From Lachnospira sp. UBA3790 (GTDB lineage Bacteria > Bacillota > Clostridia > Lachnospirales > Lachnospiraceae): a stretch of 64,000 nucleotides of DNA. A model generated the notes under the pieces. That model made no database searches. It was not told where the DNA came from and saw only the letters and a program-made list of their open reading frames with translations. Position numbers and translations under genes: made by a program. Shown here piece by piece: positions 24,001-33,038 of this stretch (position 1 is its first letter; each line of letters starts with the position of its first letter). The stretch lies in contig DFEY01000003.1 of NCBI GenBank assembly GCA_002369135.1, positions 642,338-706,337 on the forward strand, given 5' to 3'.

Positions 24001-26720
24001 TGCGTTGGCGCTTTGGTGGTGGTAGTGGTTGGTGCTGCAGTGGTTGGTTCTTCCACTGTTATTTCTATTGGATCAGTCTTCAATGATTCATGGAATGAAT
24101 CAGTAGTAATTAAAGCTATTTCGTATGAATGAGTTCCATAGAATAATGTGTCCGAATACGCTTTATTCTTCTGAATATAATTATAATATTCTCCATCCAC
24201 ATATAAATTAGCATAACCTGACTCTACCCAGTTAAAAGTTATCTTAGTACCTGATACTGTCGCTGTAAAACCTGAAGGAGCAGCCTGTTGTGTAGGAGCT
24301 TCTGTAGTGGTTGGTGCAGCTGTGGTAGTTGGTTTTGCTGTAGTAGTTGGCGCTGCTGTGGTAGTTGGTTTTGCTGTAGTAGTTGGCGCTAATGTGGTAG
24401 TTGGTGTCTGTGTGGTAGTAGGCGCTTCTGTCTCTGGTTCAGGTATAGTTACATAAACCGGACTTGTCTTTTTGCCTTCCCAAGGCGCCGCACTTAACTT
24501 AAATGCTATAGCAAAACTATGCTGTCCTGCTGTGTAATTTGTAATAGGAATTAACATTCCATTTGTAACATCGCGATCATATGAGCCGTCTACAAATAAC
24601 TTACAAGCTCTATCACTCTGATAATTAATCAATACATTTTGTCCAACCACTTGAGCTGTAAATCCTTCTGGCACTTCATCAGCAGGATTAACTGTAGTGG
24701 TTGGTGCCACTGTGGTGGTTGGTTTAACTGTTGTAGTTTGTGCTGCTGTAGTAGTTGGCGCAGCTGTTGTGCTCTCCTGTGGCGGATAAACAATTTGATG
24801 ATCAGCTGTTTTTACAGTTGGTCTAAAGAACTCAATAGAGTTTGCCGAGTTAACCCAACCCATTCCTATTACTATTCCAGGAATTTGAGCTGAATCATTA
24901 CTCACTTCTATTTCTCCTGTAATAGTTTGATATCCAGGAGCAATATCTGTTCCGTTATTATCACCATTTGTACCATCAGAAGACAATACACTTGAATTGT
25001 TGTCAGTACCATTTACCTTAATTGGCCATTCATAATAATACTTACCAGGCTCATAACTTGCCTTTAATTCAGGAAGTTCAAGTTTAACTTGAGTAAGCCA
25101 TGCATTATTGTAATTACTGTCAGTTTTTTGAACAATAATATGCGAATCATTTACTGGATCTACTCCAACCTTAGCTTTATTTGTTCCTGCCCATGTTCCT
25201 GTGTAGCACTTATAAATACCATATGTTCCCCATGCATCTGTTGGAACAGTTTGAGTTGGTGTAATTGTACTGTATGGTGTAGTAGTTGGTGCTGCTGTGG
25301 TGGTTGGTTTTGCTGTGGTAGTTGGTTTTGCTGTTGTGGTGGTTGGAGCGATTGTTGTAGTCTCTCCATTTTTCCATACACTAAACTCAGAAATAGTAAC
25401 TGTTTTACCAGCTGGAATATTTCCTAGCGCAAAGAGCAACACACCGTTGGAACTATTTACTGTTGTAAAAGAGCCAGAATACGTCTTTGTTCCTGACGAT
25501 AACGACTCATCAATCAAATCAACATAACCAGCGTTGGTAGCTTCATGTCTCAGTCGCAGATTCTTACCAGATGCGTCTGTGGTTATTTTTAAATAATAAT
25601 TATATGTGGTATTTGCCGATAGGCTAAGTTTAGGTTTTAGTTGCGCAGACCATTCTGTATATTGATCAGATTTTGCTCCATTTATAATGTATGCAGATAT
25701 GCTACTTGAATCATCTCCACCTTTGTAGGCAGCTCTTAGTCCATAGTAATCATTTAAGAATTTGTAAGACCATGCACTTCCTGCATCATGCCAAGAGTCT
25801 CCATATTCTCCTTCTGTATATTCAGCAGGATATTCCGTCTCTGGTTCTCCGCCATATGAGTATGCTCTTACATAATCAACATACATGGTTGCACTACTAA
25901 AACTAGAATCTGGCGCTTTATTCTGTGTATATCCAGTACTAGTACTACCTAATGCTAAATTCAAGATAAAGAATGCATCCTTTGTAAAATATTTATGAGA
26001 TGACATTCCAGAACTAATGTTAGCAGTTAGGAAAACCACATCATCCATATACCATTTAATATAATTCTCATCCCAAGTTACACCGTATGTGTGCCAACCA
26101 TTAATTCCGTTACTTGTATTATTTGAATAATAATTGTAAGCTCCATCATTATAACTGCCCCAAGATGAGTGAGAATTCCATGAAGGGCCCCAATGCAATG
26201 TACCTTCTGTATAGTTGTTGCTATTGGCGTGCTCCATAATATCTAGCTCACCACACGCTGGCCAGCCAACACTATCATAATCATTACCCATCATCCAGAA
26301 AGCAGGCCAAACACCATTTTGGTTACCGCCATCCACTTTGATTTTGGCTTCCATCTTTCCGTACTTGAATGTTTTTCTATTCTTTGTGTTAATTCTTCCC
26401 GAAGTAAACTGGGCACCATTATAGCTTTCTCTTTTCGCTGTAATCTGAAGACTTCCTCCAGACACTCCAACGTTAGAAGTACGACTAGTATAGTATTGCA
26501 ATTCTGCATTACCCCAGCCGTTATCTCCTCGACCTATTTCATAGCCCCAGACATTAGTATCAAGCGATGAGCCTTCAAACTCATCACTCCATTGTAATTG
26601 CCATCCGCTCGCTGAAGGATCAGCCGCAGCTGATACCTTCTTTGTTGTATTCGGGGTGAACGTGATTCCACATACAACTAGAGCCAACGCTATAGTATAT
26701 GTCATGATTTTCTTATACAT
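21063..26720 (-). CDS. Very large secreted multimodular GH16 beta-glucanase
   Basis: About 1885 residues. A signal peptide (about 1-32) leads to a glycoside hydrolase family 16 domain (about 33-290) with the catalytic box GELDIMEHAN, in which the two Glu are nucleophile and acid/base. The family cuts beta-1,3 or mixed-linkage glucans. Then follow: a carbohydrate-binding-like beta-sandwich (about 300-450), a second one (about 490-645), three Fn3-like repeats (about 683-758, 813-888, 908-984; each begins P-x-GF and has LYVDGEY or LFVDGSY), several unrecognised beta-rich domains (about 1060-1430, 1485-1590, 1605-1715), and a C-terminal part with an InlB-like DGLIFAGWFSDADY repeat. About 33 PTTT units form the linkers. 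No LPXTG, SLH or dockerin is seen. The ATG at 26720 (MYKKIM) has AAAGGA upstream; a longer version to 26732 overlaps it. Confidence 0.9.
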   Translation of the reverse strand: MYKKIMTYTIALALVVCGITFTPNTTKKVSAAADPSASGWQLQWSDEFEGSSLDTNVWGYEIGRGDNGWGNAELQYYTSRTSNVGVSGGSLQITAKRESYNGAQFTSGRINTKNRKTFKYGKMEAKIKVDGGNQNGVWPAFWMMGNDYDSVGWPACGELDIMEHANSNNYTEGTLHWGPSWNSHSSWGSYNDGAYNYYSNNTSNGINGWHTYGVTWDENYIKWYMDDVVFLTANISSGMSSHKYFTKDAFFILNLALGSTSTGYTQNKAPDSSFSSATMYVDYVRAYSYGGEPETEYPAEYTEGEYGDSWHDAGSAWSYKFLNDYYGLRAAYKGGDDSSSISAYIINGAKSDQYTEWSAQLKPKLSLSANTTYNYYLKITTDASGKNLRLRHEATNAGYVDLIDESLSSGTKTYSGSFTTVNSSNGVLLFALGNIPAGKTVTISEFSVWKNGETTTIAPTTTTAKPTTTAKPTTTAAPTTTPYSTITPTQTVPTDAWGTYGIYKCYTGTWAGTNKAKVGVDPVNDSHIIVQKTDSNYNNAWLTQVKLELPELKASYEPGKYYYEWPIKVNGTDNNSSVLSSDGTNGDNNGTDIAPGYQTITGEIEVSNDSAQIPGIVIGMGWVNSANSIEFFRPTVKTADHQIVYPPQESTTAAPTTTAAQTTTVKPTTTVAPTTTVNPADEVPEGFTAQVVGQNVLINYQSDRACKLFVDGSYDRDVTNGMLIPITNYTAGQHSFAIAFKLSAAPWEGKKTSPVYVTIPEPETEAPTTTQTPTTTLAPTTTAKPTTTAAPTTTAKPTTTAAPTTTEAPTQQAAPSGFTATVSGTKITFNWVESGYANLYVDGEYYNYIQKNKAYSDTLFYGTHSYEIALITTDSFHESLKTDPIEITVEEPTTAAPTTTTTKAPTQKAAPTGFSVMGYGSSLRFSWSTSGNTANLYVDGEYFCQVTKNGTIAKTEFGYGTRSYQISLPTTDTFGETMKCDPVQYTISAPTTTVAPTTTAKPTTTVAPTTTAKPTTTAAPTTTAKPTTTAAPTTTAKPTTTAAPTTTVAPTTTEAQTEGPVNNWISCTDRWLHRQADGSFVVEDGADYNAVQGITAIYCGSWGSADIDVSNQTTDMYSLPINVLSAGVANQDWCQQLHVNKTGLDSAKTYSIKLKANGTVLFEDTTDESTSYSKTINLAGKLDVGQTTLTFEVNEIVKPDDDPDVQDINIRALTDDIEANGNLWADWVNPEGTAKAYVYLGQVDNDHAAATLNNGWIFNDQATQPMTKVDKVARTRDGSITIEVGETYTLIVEAYNAFNQKVGYGTKEITITEPEVIGGDVEFYDSYRQDLTQGENTYYAIYTHWNKVPGAAGYKSYINEETDDNKAIAANGWCWSDQGTVGSTDTWVDTVIRTKDGTYLEDNTTYTLIVVAYDHNGDEIGRGTQEFAGKVAPTTTTVAPTTTTVAPTTTAKPTTTVAPTTTAEPTTTAAPTTTAEPATQGAVDPYSHQEWKAATDGSDYKICIVDKKTTDEFNGVFQKEGTSLYIAGSAAILKPNYKSASLNGNAMDIWAGAYVRVPIAGLNENADNTLVITDTFNNEYTIIIRSGNPYPDAPTEEPTEAPEPLGDEWINVTGGGTQWYYNDTTKIKISQVVSVQKPGFSDQQGIYLTVPAGISEVFVNGVSQSASATEQTICGVQGAGVVIFLSAMTSYTNEIAIKNGTNISYIQIRNVLATEPKTGNQYDVEVYKTNEIYPTKDGLIFAGWFSDADYTAVYEGTSGNAYAKFIDAKVLTFKHQWGSNHSALRFVSTIDSLDYQSVGFTFSGTYGSSTIKQTTKEVEKVYTKITADSQSVLPTVFSDDSEYFFTYTIRGMDGTKASTWNVTPYYVTLDGTTVYGKSGTAEYTP
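22288..22430. repeat. Threonine/proline linker repeats, C-terminal cluster
   Basis: Tandem degenerate 15-18 bp units coding for APTTT/EPTTT on the minus strand inside the GH16 gene. On the plus strand they give false open frames rich in Val, Gly, Cys and Trp. Confidence 0.8.
23555..23765. repeat. Threonine/proline linker repeats, longest cluster
   Basis: Eleven PTTT units in about 210 bp inside the GH16 gene, alternating A, K and V before the Pro. Their sequence identity makes this a likely site of unequal recombination and assembly error. Confidence 0.8.
24295..24440. repeat. Threonine/proline linker repeats, middle cluster
   Basis: Seven PTTT units between the first and second Fn3-like repeats of the GH16 protein. 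Smaller clusters occur at about 24695-24780 and 25255-25365. Confidence 0.8.
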
Positions 26721-26806
26721 AAAACCACTCATCCTTTCTATTCAGTTATAAAATCCGACCGTTTCCTATTTTTATTTTAACATATTATTTTAATTTTTTT
26801 CTACCA

Positions 26807-26834
26807 AAAAAAGACACCATAAGGTGTCTTTTTT
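26807..26834. terminator. Intrinsic terminator of aroA
   Basis: 12-bp stem AAAAAAGACACC / GGTGTCTTTTTT with loop ATAA, downstream of aroA and upstream of the GH16 gene. Confidence 0.88.
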
Positions 26835-26895
26835 CCTAAAATATCACAGTTTTATCACTTTTCGGATGATAATCGGATTATCTGGTCATTTTTTA

Positions 26896-28113
26896 CTAAA
26901 AAGCAGTTATTTCGTCCAAAATTTCGAAATAATTAGCGAATGTTTTCTCACAACATTTTGGATTTTGAATCACAATATTTCCAACCCTTAAACCCACAAT
27001 TGCAAAACTCATCGCCACTCTGTGATCTTCATAAGTTTCAATTTCAGCGCCGTGTAAACTTCCTGGAGTAATAAAAATATCATCTCCTTTTATCTCTACA
27101 TCACATCCAATTTTTTCCAACTCACTCTTAATAACCATCATCCTGTTCGACTCTTGATGTCTAATATGTCCAACATTTCTTATAACAGATGGTGTCTTTG
27201 CAAAAGCCGCTACCACGGCAAAGGTCAATGCTTGGTCTGAGAAGTCTTTCATGTCAACTTCTAAACCTTCATATGAAGTAACTAAGTTTGCATCGACTAA
27301 CACTCCATCATCTTCTTCTTTTATATCAGCGCCCATCTGCTCAAGTAATTGCAAAAACTTAATATCACCTTGCAAAGAATCAAGGTGAACGCCCCATACC
27401 TTTGCCTTGGTTCCTAGAACTAGTGACATTGCATAAAAGTAACAAGCAGCCGAAACATCAGGTTCCACTTTGTAGATTGGACCAAAAGCATCAATCATTT
27501 TTTTAGTCATCTCAATATAAGAGCCATTGACTCGCGCGCCCGTCAAAGATATGTTTGCACCACTTACTGACTGTGTCATAAGCATAGCGCTCGCAAACTG
27601 TGTACTAGCATCAGTGTTTATCTCTATATCAAAATCTTTTAATCCGTTTGATTTGATAACAAAAGGAAAATGCCCTTCTTCTTCCAAGTAATCAACTTCT
27701 ACACCTAGATCAACTAACAAGTCCAAAAACTCTTTCATTGGTCTCTTCTTCATCTGCTCGGAAGAATTAAGCATGAACTCTCCACCACAAACCGCAAGCA
27801 TCGCACTTAAAAACCTAGCTGTAGTACCTGATGATTTAACATTGATTGATGCTTGCTTGTTTGGAATAACTCCACCTTCGCCCTTTATGGTTACAGTGCA
27901 AAGTTCATCATCCACTTCCACACTGAAACCTAGTTCAATCAAACACTCAATCATCGCCTGACAATCATCACAAAAAGAAACGCCCTCCAAAGCACATTCG
28001 TCTTTAGATAGCGCAGCTAATACAAGCGCCCTGTTTGTTATACTCTTTGACCCAGGAACACTCACGTTTATTTCTTTTGGATTTTCAATTGTCTTAACAA
28101 AATATTTTTCCAT
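26896..28113 (-). CDS. aroA: 3-phosphoshikimate 1-carboxyvinyltransferase (EPSP synthase)
   Basis: 405 residues, slightly short but complete. It joins PEP to shikimate-3-phosphate in the aromatic pathway that also feeds tyrA in this window. Signatures: PGSKSITNRALVLAAL at the N-terminus, SSGTTARFL, the RHQESNRM motif and the C-terminal YEDHRVAMSFA. The PEP-site stretch after SGTTARF does not follow the common NAGTAMR form exactly, which is typical of class II-like clostridial enzymes. It lies 16 bases after queA and is the last gene of the pheS-pheT-queA-aroA row. Confidence 0.95.
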   Translation of the reverse strand: MEKYFVKTIENPKEINVSVPGSKSITNRALVLAALSKDECALEGVSFCDDCQAMIECLIELGFSVEVDDELCTVTIKGEGGVIPNKQASINVKSSGTTARFLSAMLAVCGGEFMLNSSEQMKKRPMKEFLDLLVDLGVEVDYLEEEGHFPFVIKSNGLKDFDIEINTDASTQFASAMLMTQSVSGANISLTGARVNGSYIEMTKKMIDAFGPIYKVEPDVSAACYFYAMSLVLGTKAKVWGVHLDSLQGDIKFLQLLEQMGADIKEEDDGVLVDANLVTSYEGLEVDMKDFSDQALTFAVVAAFAKTPSVIRNVGHIRHQESNRMMVIKSELEKIGCDVEIKGDDIFITPGSLHGAEIETYEDHRVAMSFAIVGLRVGNIVIQNPKCCEKTFANYFEILDEITAF

Positions 28114-28129
28114 CGTTTTTATTATATAT

Positions 28130-29170
28130 CTAGTTTTGTCTTTTGTCAGTTATAAACATGGCATCGCCAAAACTAAAAAATCTGTATCGCTCTTCCACTG
28201 CCACTTTGTATGCATTTAAAATATTCTCTCTTCCAGCAAGTGCTGAAACTAGCATTAGCAAAGTGCTCTCTGGCAAATGAAAGTTTGTAATCAAAGCATC
28301 AATACACTTAAATTCAATTCCTGGATAAATAAAAATCTGTGTCCAACCAGAACCTTCGTGCACCACACCATTATCATCTGTCACGGTCTCTAGAGTTCTA
28401 GTGCTAGTCGTTCCAACAGAAATAATTCTTCCACCATTTTTCTTTGTCTCATTAATAGTGTCAGCTGTCTCTTTACTCACCACATAATACTCCGAGTGCA
28501 TATTGTGATCTAAAATATTATCAACCTTAACCGGTCTAAAAGTACCAAGTCCAACATGCAAAGTAACGTGAACTATCTTAACACCCTTTTCCTCAAGTTC
28601 TTTAAGTAGTTCATTTGTAAAATGAAGTCCCGCTGTAGGCGCCGCCGCCGAACCATCGTGCTTTGCGTAAACAGTCTGGTATCTATTTTTATCTTTCAAT
28701 TTATGAGTAATGTATGGAGGAAGTGGCATTTCTCCTAGTTGATCTAACACCTCTTCAAAAATCCCATCATACTCAAACTTAATTAAGCGATTACCATCTT
28801 CTAACACATCAATAATCTCGCCCTTTAAGATGCCTTCGCCGAAGACTATTCTAGCCCCCACTCTTGCTTTCTTTCCAGGCTTAACCAAAGTCTCCCAAAC
28901 ATCATCAGCGTTTCGTTTAAGCAGTAGCAACTCAATAGTTGCACCTGTATCTTCTTTCACACCAAAGAGTCTAGCCGGAATAACTTTTGTATCATTAATA
29001 ACCATGCAATCACCAGGATTAATCATGTTTACAATGTCTTTAAAAATATGATGTTGTATCTCGCCAGTATTTTTATCAAGCACCATTAGTCTTGAACTGC
29101 TTCTGTCCTCAAGCGGATCTTGCGCAATAAGTTCTTCTGGTAACTCATAAAAATAATCGCTTACTTTCAT
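28130..29170 (-). CDS. queA: S-adenosylmethionine:tRNA ribosyltransferase-isomerase
   Basis: Catalyses the step that makes epoxyqueuosine at the wobble base of GUN tRNAs, by moving ribose from SAM to preQ1. About 346 residues with the family features ELPEELIAQDPLEDR at the N-terminus, INDTKVIPARLFG, GSAAAPTAGLHFT and TNFHLPESTLLMLVSA. I chose MKVSDYFYELP (ATG at 29170), the usual start of the family; an ATG at 29179 is also possible, and neither has a clear ribosome site. A frame to 29203 would begin at TTG inside a hairpin. No other queuosine genes are in the window. Confidence 0.93.
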   Translation of the reverse strand: MKVSDYFYELPEELIAQDPLEDRSSSRLMVLDKNTGEIQHHIFKDIVNMINPGDCMVINDTKVIPARLFGVKEDTGATIELLLLKRNADDVWETLVKPGKKARVGARIVFGEGILKGEIIDVLEDGNRLIKFEYDGIFEEVLDQLGEMPLPPYITHKLKDKNRYQTVYAKHDGSAAAPTAGLHFTNELLKELEEKGVKIVHVTLHVGLGTFRPVKVDNILDHNMHSEYYVVSKETADTINETKKNGGRIISVGTTSTRTLETVTDDNGVVHEGSGWTQIFIYPGIEFKCIDALITNFHLPESTLLMLVSALAGRENILNAYKVAVEERYRFFSFGDAMFITDKRQN

Positions 29171-29192
29171 TTCGTTCATAATAATAAAATTA

Positions 29193-29223
29193 TGCAAAGG
29201 CAAACTTAAAGTCTACCTTTGCA
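29193..29223 (-). terminator. Hairpin between pheT and queA (possible terminator)
   Basis: Perfect 8-bp stem TGCAAAGG / CCTTTGCA; on the minus strand it is followed by TAATTTTATT. It may reduce read-through from pheT into queA. Confidence 0.5.
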
Positions 29224-29229
29224 TTTAGT

Positions 29230-31650
29230 TTAGCCTCTTAATTGAATGTTCATTTCTTCTAAAGCTTTAAGGATCTTATCCATTGATTCCTGAACTTCGG
29301 CATCTTCCAAAGTCTTATCCTTTGCTCTAAATACGATTGAGTAAGCAACTGATTTCTTTCCTTCCTCAATCTGGTCGCCTTCGTAAAGGTCGAACAATGA
29401 ATAACTCTCGAGTATTACTCCGCCCTTCTTCTCAATTACTGCCTCGATATCTCCAACAGGAATTTCCTTTGGAACAACCATTGAAATATCACGAGTAACT
29501 GCAGGGAACTTAGCAATTCCTTCATATTTTGTATCGAAGTTTGCCATTTCATAAATATAAGGCATATCAATCACTGCAATATATGCGCGTGTCTTCATTC
29601 CATAGTTTTTGCAAACCTTTGGATGAACCTCGCCCAAGTATCCAATTATTTTGCCGTCGTAGTTTATGCTAGCCTTTCTACCTGGGTGTAGGAATGGCTT
29701 ATCAGTGTTAGCATCGTATGCAACCTTATCTGTCATTCCAAGCTGCTCTAGAAGTTCTTCTACAACACCTTTCATTGTGAAGAAATCTCCTTCGCCGTAG
29801 AAGCCTAGAACTAACTGCATTCTCTCATCAGGCAACTCCTTCAAAGGAAGTTCTTTTGGAAGGTAAACATTACCCATCTCATAAAGTCTTACATCTTTGT
29901 TCTTGTGGTTATAGTTTGAAGCAAGTGATGTAAGCATTCCATCAAGTGGAGTTGTTCTCATAACTGAGAAGTCCTCGCCCAATGGATTTGAGATTTCAAT
30001 AGACTTTCTCTCGATTGCATCTTCAGGTAATAACAACTTGTCATAAACCTTTGGACTTTCAAATGAGTAAGCGTATCCTTGAGAGAATCCACAGTATCTT
30101 GCAACATTTCTTGTAATCTCATCTATTCTAAGTTTCCAAGAAAGCTTACCTGTTGTAGCCTCGCCACTTGGAAGTGTAGTTGGGATATTGTCATAGCCGT
30201 AGAATCTTGTAATCTCTTCAGCTATGTCACACATCTCAAGCAAGTCTTGTCTAAATGTTGGAACAGTAATCATATCTGTTGACTCATCATACTCTAACTC
30301 TAGAGCGTCAAAATAGCTTAACATCTGCTCCTTACTTAGCTCGAAACCGATTAATTTATTTACGTAGTCTGGATCAAACTTTATTTGATGAGGTTCATTC
30401 TTAACTGGGTAAACATCAACCATTCCGTCTACCACTTCACCTACTCCTAACTCTTCAATAAGCTGACAAGCTCTGTTGATTGCTTCCTCAGCATTGTTAG
30501 GATCTAAACCTTTTTCAAACTTATTTGACGCATCAGTACGAAGACCAAGTCTCTTAGATGAAAGACGAATGTTTGGACCAACAAAGCACGCTGCCTCGAA
30601 TAACATATCCTGAACATCGTCGGTAATCATTGAGTTTTCACCACCCATGATACCACCGATACCAACAGCCTTTTTGCCGTCGCAAATCATGCACATCTCA
30701 TTATCAAGTGTGTGCTCTTCGCCATCAAGTGTCACAAACTTCTCTCCATCTTTTGCACGGCGAACAACAATCTTATTATCCTCGATAGTTGATAGATCAT
30801 AAGCGTGCATTGGCTGACCATACTCTTCCATAATGTAGTTTGTAATATCAACTAAGTTGTTGATAGGTCTAATGCCACAAGCGCGAAGTCTTGACTTCAT
30901 CCAATCTGGTGACTCGCCAATCTTTACATTCTTAACAACTCTTGCGCAGAATCTTCTACACAAATCTTCGTCTTCAATATTTACAGAAATATATTTTTCT
31001 ACATCTTTAGAATCTCCTGCCTTTGGAGGCTGTGGAGCCTTAAAGCTTTTTCCAAATGTTGCAGCTGCCTCTCTTGCAATACCAATTACACTGTAGCAGT
31101 CTACTCTGTTTGATGTAATTTCATATTCAAATACAGAATCGTGAAGTCCAAGTGCCTCTACAGCATCATCGCCAGGCTTCACTGTTCCCTCTTTGAAAAT
31201 ATAAATTCCATCGTCTGGTGCTTCTGGGAAAAATTCTTTTGAACTTCCTAACTCGTCAATACCACACATCATACCTTGTGATTCAACGCCACGAAGTTTA
31301 CCCTTCTTGATTTTAATTCCACCTGGAACTAATCCTTCGCCGTGGGCACCAGCAATCTTTCCGCCGTGTAAAACTACAGGAACCAACTGTCCCTCTTCCA
31401 CGTTTGTAGCACCTGTAACAATCTGAATTACTTCAGTTCCAATGTCCACCTTACAAACAACTAACTTGTCTGCATCAGGGTGCTTCTCTATTAAATCAAT
31501 ATGTCCAACTACGATTTTGTCGAGGTCTTCGTCCAACTTCTTATAGCCTTCACACTTAGTACCCGACAAAGTCATAGCATCCATGTATTCCTGATCAGTA
31601 CACTCAAGGTCAGGAACGTATTCTTTAATCCAACTTAAACTTGTATTCAT
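29230..31650 (-). CDS. pheT: Phenylalanine--tRNA ligase beta subunit
   Basis: 806 residues, full length. Domains in order: N-terminal tRNA-binding (EMAP-like) domain with HPDADKLVVCKVDIG, B3/B4 editing domain with RVDCYSVIGIAREAAA, B5 domain, the core catalytic-like domain and a C-terminal FDX anticodon-binding domain (FPAVTRDISMVVP). With PheS it forms the alpha2-beta2 enzyme. The gene follows pheS by 14 bases and is controlled by the same T-box leader. Confidence 0.97.
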   Translation of the reverse strand: MNTSLSWIKEYVPDLECTDQEYMDAMTLSGTKCEGYKKLDEDLDKIVVGHIDLIEKHPDADKLVVCKVDIGTEVIQIVTGATNVEEGQLVPVVLHGGKIAGAHGEGLVPGGIKIKKGKLRGVESQGMMCGIDELGSSKEFFPEAPDDGIYIFKEGTVKPGDDAVEALGLHDSVFEYEITSNRVDCYSVIGIAREAAATFGKSFKAPQPPKAGDSKDVEKYISVNIEDEDLCRRFCARVVKNVKIGESPDWMKSRLRACGIRPINNLVDITNYIMEEYGQPMHAYDLSTIEDNKIVVRRAKDGEKFVTLDGEEHTLDNEMCMICDGKKAVGIGGIMGGENSMITDDVQDMLFEAACFVGPNIRLSSKRLGLRTDASNKFEKGLDPNNAEEAINRACQLIEELGVGEVVDGMVDVYPVKNEPHQIKFDPDYVNKLIGFELSKEQMLSYFDALELEYDESTDMITVPTFRQDLLEMCDIAEEITRFYGYDNIPTTLPSGEATTGKLSWKLRIDEITRNVARYCGFSQGYAYSFESPKVYDKLLLPEDAIERKSIEISNPLGEDFSVMRTTPLDGMLTSLASNYNHKNKDVRLYEMGNVYLPKELPLKELPDERMQLVLGFYGEGDFFTMKGVVEELLEQLGMTDKVAYDANTDKPFLHPGRKASINYDGKIIGYLGEVHPKVCKNYGMKTRAYIAVIDMPYIYEMANFDTKYEGIAKFPAVTRDISMVVPKEIPVGDIEAVIEKKGGVILESYSLFDLYEGDQIEEGKKSVAYSIVFRAKDKTLEDAEVQESMDKILKALEEMNIQLRG

Positions 31651-31664
31651 TTTAATTCCCTCCC

Positions 31665-32684
31665 TTAAAACTGTTTCAAGAAACGATCGTCGTTCTCGTA
31701 TAATAATCTCATATCATCAATCTCGTACTTAAGTAGTGCGATTCTCTCTAAGCCTACGCCAAAGGCAAATCCTTGATATTTTTCAGGATCGATACCGCTC
31801 ATCTTCAAAACATTCGGATGAACCATACCGCAGCCTAAAATCTCAATCCAACCTTCACCTTTACAGAATCTACATCCTTTTCCACCACACTTAAAGCAGC
31901 TTACATCCATCTCAGCACTTGGCTCCGTAAATGGGAAGTGATGAGGTCTAAACTTAATCTGTGTGTCCTCGCCGAATAATTCTTTGGCGAAGTCTGCTAA
32001 AGTACCCTTAAGGTCTGCAAAGTTAATGTTCTTATCAATAGCAAGACCTTCCACTTGGTGGAATGATGGTGAATGTGTAGCGTCCACAGCATCAGATCTA
32101 AACACACGACCTGGAGAAATAATTCTGATAGGTGGATGTGTGTTTTCCATAACTCTAGCCTGCACAGAAGATGTCTGAGTACGAAGCACGATGTTTCTAT
32201 CTATATAGAATGTATCCTGCTCATCCTTTGCAGGGTGATTCTCTGGGATGTTTAGTGCTTCAAAGTTGTAGTAGTCAAACTCAATCTCTGGACCTTCTAC
32301 CACTTCGTATCCCATACCTGTAAAGATTCTCTCTAACTCTTCTAGAGCCAAAGTATTTGGATGCTTGTGTCCAATCTTATTCTTATCGGCTGGAAGAGTG
32401 ACATCAATCACTTCATTCTTCATCTTTTCTTCCAAGACTTTATCCTGAAGTTTTGTCTTCATCTCCTCCATCTTATCTTCAATTTCTTTTCTGGTATCAT
32501 TAACCATCTGTCCTATTTTAGGTCTATCTTCAGGAGCAACATCCTTCATACCTTTTAGAACTTCAGTCAACTTACCCTTTTTACCCAAGATGTCTACTTT
32601 GATTTCGTAAAGTTTATCTAGATCAGTACTATCCGAAATCTTCTTCAAAGCTTCTTCTTGAATAGCTTGTAGTTTCTCTTTCAT
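31665..32684 (-). CDS. pheS: Phenylalanine--tRNA ligase alpha subunit
   Basis: 339 residues, full length, class II synthetase catalytic subunit. An N-terminal coiled coil (about 1-85) is followed by motif 2 (FRSDAVDATHSPSFHQVEG), the Cys-rich CFKCGGKGCRFCKGEGW segment and motif 3 (GFAFGVGLERIALLKY). The segment with four Cys looks like a small zinc site present in many clostridial PheS. It is first in the operon, directly behind the T-box. Confidence 0.97.
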   Translation of the reverse strand: MKEKLQAIQEEALKKISDSTDLDKLYEIKVDILGKKGKLTEVLKGMKDVAPEDRPKIGQMVNDTRKEIEDKMEEMKTKLQDKVLEEKMKNEVIDVTLPADKNKIGHKHPNTLALEELERIFTGMGYEVVEGPEIEFDYYNFEALNIPENHPAKDEQDTFYIDRNIVLRTQTSSVQARVMENTHPPIRIISPGRVFRSDAVDATHSPSFHQVEGLAIDKNINFADLKGTLADFAKELFGEDTQIKFRPHHFPFTEPSAEMDVSCFKCGGKGCRFCKGEGWIEILGCGMVHPNVLKMSGIDPEKYQGFAFGVGLERIALLKYEIDDMRLLYENDDRFLKQF

Positions 32685-32705
32685 TTTTTCTCTCCTTATA
32701 TTTTT

Positions 32706-32948
32706 TGCAATAAAAAAAGCACCTGCGTAAGGGACGAATCTCTCCGCGGTACCACCCTAATTTCTAATTTAATAGACTCTTCATTATACTTAACGCGTAT
32801 CAAACGTCATCTGCTACTTAGTTTCACAAATGCAGCTCCTGTGGGAATTTCAGTATCGATTTTGAACCTAAGGGCTTTACAGCCTAGAACCCTCTCTCTG
32901 TAAGGAAAAATCGCACCTACTGTGCACATTCATTGCCTTTATATAACC
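32706..32948 (-). promoter_or_regulatory. T-box leader controlling pheST
   Basis: On the minus strand the invariant T-box AGGGTGGTACCGCGG lies at 32744-32758, followed by a terminator stem (GUACCGCG pairing with CGCAGGUGC, one bulge) and U7 at 32712-32718. Stem I carries an AGAGAGAG-type bulge. A UUC phenylalanine specifier could be at 32845-32847 or 32864-32866; I cannot decide without folding. Uncharged tRNA-Phe should prevent termination. This explains most of the 354-base gap between pheS and yihY. Confidence 0.93.
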
Positions 32949-32954
32949 TGTTAA

Positions 32955-32982
32955 ATTATATCATAATAAGTATTTGTGTCAA
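32955..32982 (-). promoter_or_regulatory. Promoter of the pheST T-box transcript
   Basis: Minus strand: TTGACA (32977-32982), 16-bp spacer, TATAAT (32955-32960). Both hexamers are perfect consensus. Confidence 0.8.
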
Positions 32983-33002
32983 ATGTATCTTGTTAGTTTT
33001 TC

Positions 33003-33031
33003 TTTAATTATTCTTCTATATATATTATAAT
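33003..33031 (+). promoter_or_regulatory. Promoter of yihY
   Basis: TTTAAT (33003-33008), 17-bp spacer, TATAAT (33026-33031). Seven bases after the -10 comes the ATG, and there is no Shine-Dalgarno, so the mRNA appears leaderless. Confidence 0.55.
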
Positions 33032-33038
33032 TTTTTGT

